Below, one piece after another: positions 6,705 to 9,285 of a stretch of DNA of 9,285 nucleotides. Below the pieces are notes generated by a model that did no database searches, was not told the DNA's origin, and saw nothing but the letters and a program-made list of their open reading frames with translations. The DNA lies in the NCBI GenBank assembly GCA_903876615.1, contig CAIRAS010000468.1, positions 1-9,285 of the forward strand, given 5' to 3'. Numbering within the stretch: the stretch's first letter is position 1; each line of letters opens with the position of its first letter. The translations under genes were made by a program, and so were the position numbers. The DNA is from an uncultured Holophagaceae bacterium (GTDB lineage: Bacteria > Acidobacteriota > Holophagae > Holophagales > Holophagaceae).

Positions 6705-7199
6705 TCAGGAAGCCGACCCGAAGTGCCGGCTCCGTAGGGACTGCGCGCGGTCCAGGAAGGCCTTCACGGCCCGGGGGTCCACGGTGGCCGGGGTGCCTGA
6801 CCAGATCTGGGAGGGCCGCAGCATGGCCAGCATGTCCTCGGGGCAGCCCACCTGCTCGTAGAGGCGCTCGACCGCCTCGGCCAGCTGGCTGGCGGTGCAG
6901 TCCTTGGCCAGGGCCTCGCGCAGGAGCGCTTCCCGCCAGTGGTCCTGGGCCTGAGCCCAGCGCACACTTCCGGGCCTCGGCGTGATGCCCTGGGCCTCGG
7001 CACAGGCGGCCCAGAGGTGGGCCTCGAAGGTCAGGAGGGCCGAGCCCTCCAGGGCCCGAAGCCGCTGAAGGGCGGGGCCCTCGCCCGCCACCTGGGACTG
7101 GACCTCCAGGGAAGTCAGCAGGCCGAAGTCGTATCCCGCGACGAGGTCATCCCAAGTGAGGGGTCCGATGAAGGTCAGGAAGGTATCGAGTGGGGGCAT
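6705..7199 (-). CDS. Small uncharacterised protein, DUF2247-like
   Basis: This protein has 164 aa and is probably cytoplasmic, with no signal peptide or TM segment. The N-terminal segment PLTWDDLVAGYDFGLLTS (about 13-30) and the later AVERLYEQVGCPEDMLAML (about 117-135) recall the DUF2247 family as I remember it; I could not check this by search. The remainder is mostly Ala-, Leu- and Arg-rich helix, with several Trp. I chose ATG 7199 rather than the longer frame from 7229. TGA of the ureohydrolase gene (7209-7207) is followed by GGAACCC and this ATG, so the stop codon supplies part of an AGGA Shine-Dalgarno, whereas the longer version would start inside the ureohydrolase gene with a Cys/Pro-rich stretch that looks like read-over. 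Its function is unknown; the tight coupling implies co-expression with the ureohydrolase. Confidence 0.72.
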   Translation of the reverse strand: MPPLDTFLTFIGPLTWDDLVAGYDFGLLTSLEVQSQVAGEGPALQRLRALEGSALLTFEAHLWAACAEAQGITPRPGSVRWAQAQDHWREALLREALAKDCTASQLAEAVERLYEQVGCPEDMLAMLRPSQIWSGTPATVDPRAVKAFLDRAQSLRSRHFGSAS

Positions 7200-7203
7200 G
7201 GGT

Positions 7204-7208
7204 TCCTC
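7204..7208 (-). promoter_or_regulatory. Ribosome binding site overlapping the ureohydrolase stop
   Basis: On the minus strand TGAGGAACCCATG spans 7209-7197. The TGA stop of the ureohydrolase gene overlaps GAGGA, which lies 4 nt before the next ATG. This arrangement favours re-initiation and decides the start of the DUF2247-like gene at 7199. Confidence 0.6.
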
Positions 7209-8145
7209 AGGCGAGCAGGTGCAGGGCAAGGTGGACAGCGACGCGGGCGGTCGCCTCGGCGCCCTCCAGGGTGGGGGCGAGCTCCATGACGTCCGCGCCC
7301 ACCCAGGGCTTGGCCCATTGCCGGGCGGCGTGGATGAGGCGGAGGGTCTCGGGAAGACTCAGCCCGCCAGGCACAGGTTCCGCCACGGCGGGGGTCAGGA
7401 CCGGGTCCAGGGCGTCCAGGTCCAGGCTGAGGTAGGCGGGGCCCTGTCCCACCAGCGCCAAGTCTGCCTGGAGCCAGGAGGCCAGCGAGGCGTCGCGCAG
7501 GTCCGCAGGGGACCAGAGACGTACCCCCGCGGCCCGGAGAAAGTGCAGCTCCTCGTCATCGAAGCGGGGCGCCCGGAGGCCCGCCTGCACCACCCGCTGG
7601 GGGTCCAGCAGGCCTTCGAGCAGGGCCTGCCGCAGCCAGGTGCCGTGGTGGATGTCCGTGCCCCAGGCCGCACCGTCGGCAGCGTCCGGGTGGGCGTCGA
7701 TGTGCAGCAGGCCCAGGGGACCATGCTGGAGGGCCAGGGCGCGCAGAGCCCCCAGGGTGAGCGAGTGATCCCCGCCCAGCAGCAGGGTTCGGCAGTCCCG
7801 CCGCGCCCACGCGCCGACGGTGGCTTGGACTGTCTCCAGAGCCGCGGCCAGGGAGAAGGGCAGGGTGGGAATGTTGCCACCATCCACCCAGCCCCGGGCG
7901 GCGGCGGGGGTGCCTTCCGCGCGTCCTTCCCGCAGGCGTTCGGGCATGGGGTGGGTGCCCATGCCCATGGAAGCGGCGCGCAGGGCCCAGGGACCCAGGC
8001 GGGCGCCGGGCCGGTTGATGACCCCTGCGTCGCAGGGGACGCCCAGGACCACGCCGGTGGCGGCGCGCGGCTCCACGCAGTGGGGCAGCCCCAGAAAGGG
8101 CGTCAGGCCCGTGCACAGGCCCTGCATGAGCACATCAGCGGACAT
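7207..8145 (-). CDS. Ureohydrolase (agmatinase/arginase family)
   Basis: This cytoplasmic amidinohydrolase has 312 aa, a normal family length. The binuclear manganese site is complete by motif: GGDHSLT with His127; HIDAHPD with Asp150, His152 and Asp154; SLDLDALDP with Asp242 and Asp244. HHGTW (166-170) and GADVMELAPTLEG (283-295) also fit. Enzymes of this family cleave a guanidino group to urea plus an amine (agmatine to putrescine, arginine to ornithine) or related substrates. The DAHxD stretch lacks the Asn that arginases carry two residues later (Ala156 here), which argues against an arginase. The loop after LDALDP reads VLTPAVAEPVPGGL instead of the usual GTGTPxxGGL, so the substrate could be something other than agmatine. 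ATG 8145 is chosen because GGAG lies 5 nt upstream; it overlaps the PlsC-like stop by 11 nt. The ATG at 8127 has no Shine-Dalgarno. Confidence 0.85.
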   Translation of the reverse strand: MSADVLMQGLCTGLTPFLGLPHCVEPRAATGVVLGVPCDAGVINRPGARLGPWALRAASMGMGTHPMPERLREGRAEGTPAAARGWVDGGNIPTLPFSLAAALETVQATVGAWARRDCRTLLLGGDHSLTLGALRALALQHGPLGLLHIDAHPDAADGAAWGTDIHHGTWLRQALLEGLLDPQRVVQAGLRAPRFDDEELHFLRAAGVRLWSPADLRDASLASWLQADLALVGQGPAYLSLDLDALDPVLTPAVAEPVPGGLSLPETLRLIHAARQWAKPWVGADVMELAPTLEGAEATARVAVHLALHLLA

Positions 8146-8815
8146 CGAGACTCCGGGGGGCAAGGGCGGCCTGGAAGGCGGCGAGCCAGGCCAGTGGATC
8201 GGGGAAGTCACTGGGATAGAGAGCCTCCCCCGGTGTGATGACCACGGGGGTGCGGGTGCTAAGCAGGGTGCGGAGGTGCGGCAGGAGGGTCTCGTCGCCG
8301 GTCCAGGGGTAGTGCGGGGCAGGGCTGTCGAGGCGCAGGGGCTGGGCCGGGATGCCCAGCTCATAGGCCGCGTGAAGGCCCCCGGCGTAGAGAGGCGCCA
8401 GCCGCCCGCCCCGGGTGGTGGTGCCCTCCGGAAACAGGAGCATGTCGCGGCCCGCTCGAAGGGCGGCACAGAAGCCGACCAGAGCCGCGGCCCGGCTGGT
8501 GGGTTCGGCCCGGTCCACGAACTGGATGCCGGACTTCCGGGCCCAGCGCCCCAGGATCGGGTAGTTGGTCACCTCGCGCTTGGCGATGGTGCCCATGGGC
8601 CGCAGGCTCATGAACACCACCGGGTCCACCCAGCTGAGGTGGTTGGCCACCCAGAGGGGGACGTCGGTACGGAGGCCTCCCTGGATGGTGAGGTCCACCC
8701 CCAGGGCAGGCAGCAGGCGCTGAGCCCAACGGTGCAGGTCAGGTTGGGTCTTGGCGCCTGCTACCAGGCGCGGCAGCAGGGCGGCGGTGGGCCAGAGGAC
8801 CCCGGCCCAGGTCAT
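8135..8815 (-). CDS. PlsC-like lysophospholipid acyltransferase
   Basis: This acyltransferase of the PlsC/AGPAT group has 226 aa. Block I NHLSWVD at 58-64 gives His59 and Asp64 (the HX4D catalytic pair). FVDR (99-102) and FPEGTTTRG (128-136) correspond to blocks II and III. The N-terminal ~18 residues (MTWAGVLWPTAALLPRLV) are hydrophobic and could bind the inner membrane. These enzymes usually move an acyl chain from acyl-ACP or acyl-CoA to lysophosphatidic acid; related enzymes acylate lyso-ornithine lipid or other lysolipids, and the sequence alone does not decide. The start ATG 8815 shares its A with the TGA of the upstream GNAT gene (TGATG, 8817-8813) and has no Shine-Dalgarno of its own, so translation is probably coupled. 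The end overlaps the ureohydrolase start by 11 nt. The longer frame extending to 9175 is non-coding read-over across the GNAT gene. Confidence 0.85.
   Translation of the reverse strand: MTWAGVLWPTAALLPRLVAGAKTQPDLHRWAQRLLPALGVDLTIQGGLRTDVPLWVANHLSWVDPVVFMSLRPMGTIAKREVTNYPILGRWARKSGIQFVDRAEPTSRAAALVGFCAALRAGRDMLLFPEGTTTRGGRLAPLYAGGLHAAYELGIPAQPLRLDSPAPHYPWTGDETLLPHLRTLLSTRTPVVITPGEALYPSDFPDPLAWLAAFQAALAPRSLDVR
8151..8154 (-). promoter_or_regulatory. Ribosome binding site of the ureohydrolase gene
   Basis: GGAG on the minus strand lies 5 nt before ATG 8145, inside the 3' end of the PlsC-like gene. It supports the overlapping start over the later ATG at 8127. Confidence 0.55.
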
Positions 8816-9285
8816 CAGGAGACCAGCTTGAGGCGGGTGTAGCGAGCCCGGACCCGCTCCAGGTCGTCCTTGGTGATGGCGGACCAGAGGCGCGTGTCGC
8901 CGGGGGCGTAGAAGTCCTGGACTTCCTCGATCACCCGGGCGCCAAGGGTGTTGTGGACGCTGCGGGCGTCGTTGTTGCCGGGCTCCACCAGGAAGCGGCA
9001 CTCCTCGACATTCTCGTTGAGCAGCTTGGAGACCATGGCGCGGATCAGCAGGTAGTTGACCCGGCCCTTCTGATACTCGGGGTGCACGGCCAGGGTGGCG
9101 CAGTAGACCGTCTTGCCCTGCACGAAGTTGAGCACGTAGCCCACGGGGCGGTCCCCATCGAGGGCCAGGAAGCACCAGTCCCGGTAGAGCTCGGTGCAGA
9201 GCCGGAGGTAGTGGGGGCAGAGCTCGCCGGTGCTGTCACCGGACCAGATCTCCGCTTCCAGTCGGCGGAGGTGGTTGAAGTCCGC
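8815..9285 (-). CDS. GNAT-family N-acetyltransferase, C-terminal part (5' end outside window)
   Basis: The reading frame runs open through the right edge; 156 residues up to the TGA at 8817-8815 are visible, starting ADFNHLRRLEAEIWSGDS. A GNAT core is seen: PVGYVLNF as the beta strand before the cofactor site; CATLAVHPEYQKGRVNYLLI as strand 4 and motif A with the acetyl-CoA loop (QKGRVN in place of the usual Q/RxxGxG/A); and VEPGNNDARSVHNTLGARVI as motif B, with the Asn and Ala/Tyr-like positions typical of the family. The GTG at 9144 reads as an internal Val codon, so the start lies beyond the window. It transfers an acyl group, typically acetyl, from CoA to an amino group; the substrate cannot be told. 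It overlaps the PlsC-like gene by TGATG and is the first visible gene of the operon. Confidence 0.85.
   Translation of the reverse strand, partial: ADFNHLRRLEAEIWSGDSTGELCPHYLRLCTELYRDWCFLALDGDRPVGYVLNFVQGKTVYCATLAVHPEYQKGRVNYLLIRAMVSKLLNENVEECRFLVEPGNNDARSVHNTLGARVIEEVQDFYAPGDTRLWSAITKDDLERVRARYTRLKLVS

Noticed and set aside
7200..7229. An N-terminal extension of the DUF2247-like protein starting at 7229
   Set aside because: It begins inside the ureohydrolase gene, while ATG 7199 has a Shine-Dalgarno at good spacing immediately after the ureohydrolase stop.
7156..8238. A long + strand frame opposite the ureohydrolase
   Set aside because: It is antisense to a gene with complete metal-binding motifs, and its product is Gly/Gln/Val-rich without recognisable domains.
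9142..9144. GTG as a possible start of the GNAT protein
   Set aside because: The frame stays open to the window edge with GNAT-like residues before it (DWCFLALDGDRPVGY), so the codon is internal.

Overview
This is a GC-rich bacterial chromosomal window with tightly packed genes on both strands. No mobile element, CRISPR array, tRNA or rRNA is visible. The proteins are rich in Ala, Gly, Leu and Arg. The combination of a MaeB-type malic enzyme, a membrane PDZ/SpoIIE-type phosphatase and a DUF2911 protein suggests a free-living Gram-negative such as an acidobacterium of the Holophaga/Geothrix type. This assignment is a guess from protein style; Myxococcota or another high-GC lineage is not excluded.

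Layout: (1) The 3' half of a malic enzyme-phosphotransacetylase hybrid gene (maeB) enters from the left on the + strand. It ends at a perfect 13-bp hairpin with a TTCG loop. (2) Converging on it is a three-gene minus-strand operon, read from right to left: an 851-aa PDZ / multi-TM / GAF-like / SpoIIE-type serine phosphatase; a 163-aa protein with a membrane segment at each end and charged helices between; and a SirB1-like protein with a TPR-like tail. The genes abut or overlap (TGA directly followed by ATG, then TGATG), so they are probably co-translated. (3) Divergent from the phosphatase, with only a few tens of bases between the starts, is a pteridine-reductase-like SDR on the + strand. (4) A second minus-strand operon converges on the SDR. 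Read from right to left it holds a GNAT acetyltransferase (cut by the window edge), a PlsC-like acyltransferase, an agmatinase/arginase-family ureohydrolase, a small DUF2247-like protein and a secreted DUF2911 protein with a helical TPR-like tail. The first four are linked by TGATG, an 11-nt overlap and a 7-nt gap; DUF2911 follows after 45 nt with its own strong Shine-Dalgarno sequence.

The most distinctive unit is the phosphatase operon. It looks like a membrane signalling module with an extracytoplasmic PDZ sensor and a cytoplasmic PP2C output, but no anti-sigma factor, STAS protein or kinase partner is encoded within the window. The GNAT/PlsC/ureohydrolase cluster could link amino-group and lipid acylation to guanidine or polyamine chemistry, but that is speculative. 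Most of the window is ordinary, well-recognised housekeeping or accessory sequence.
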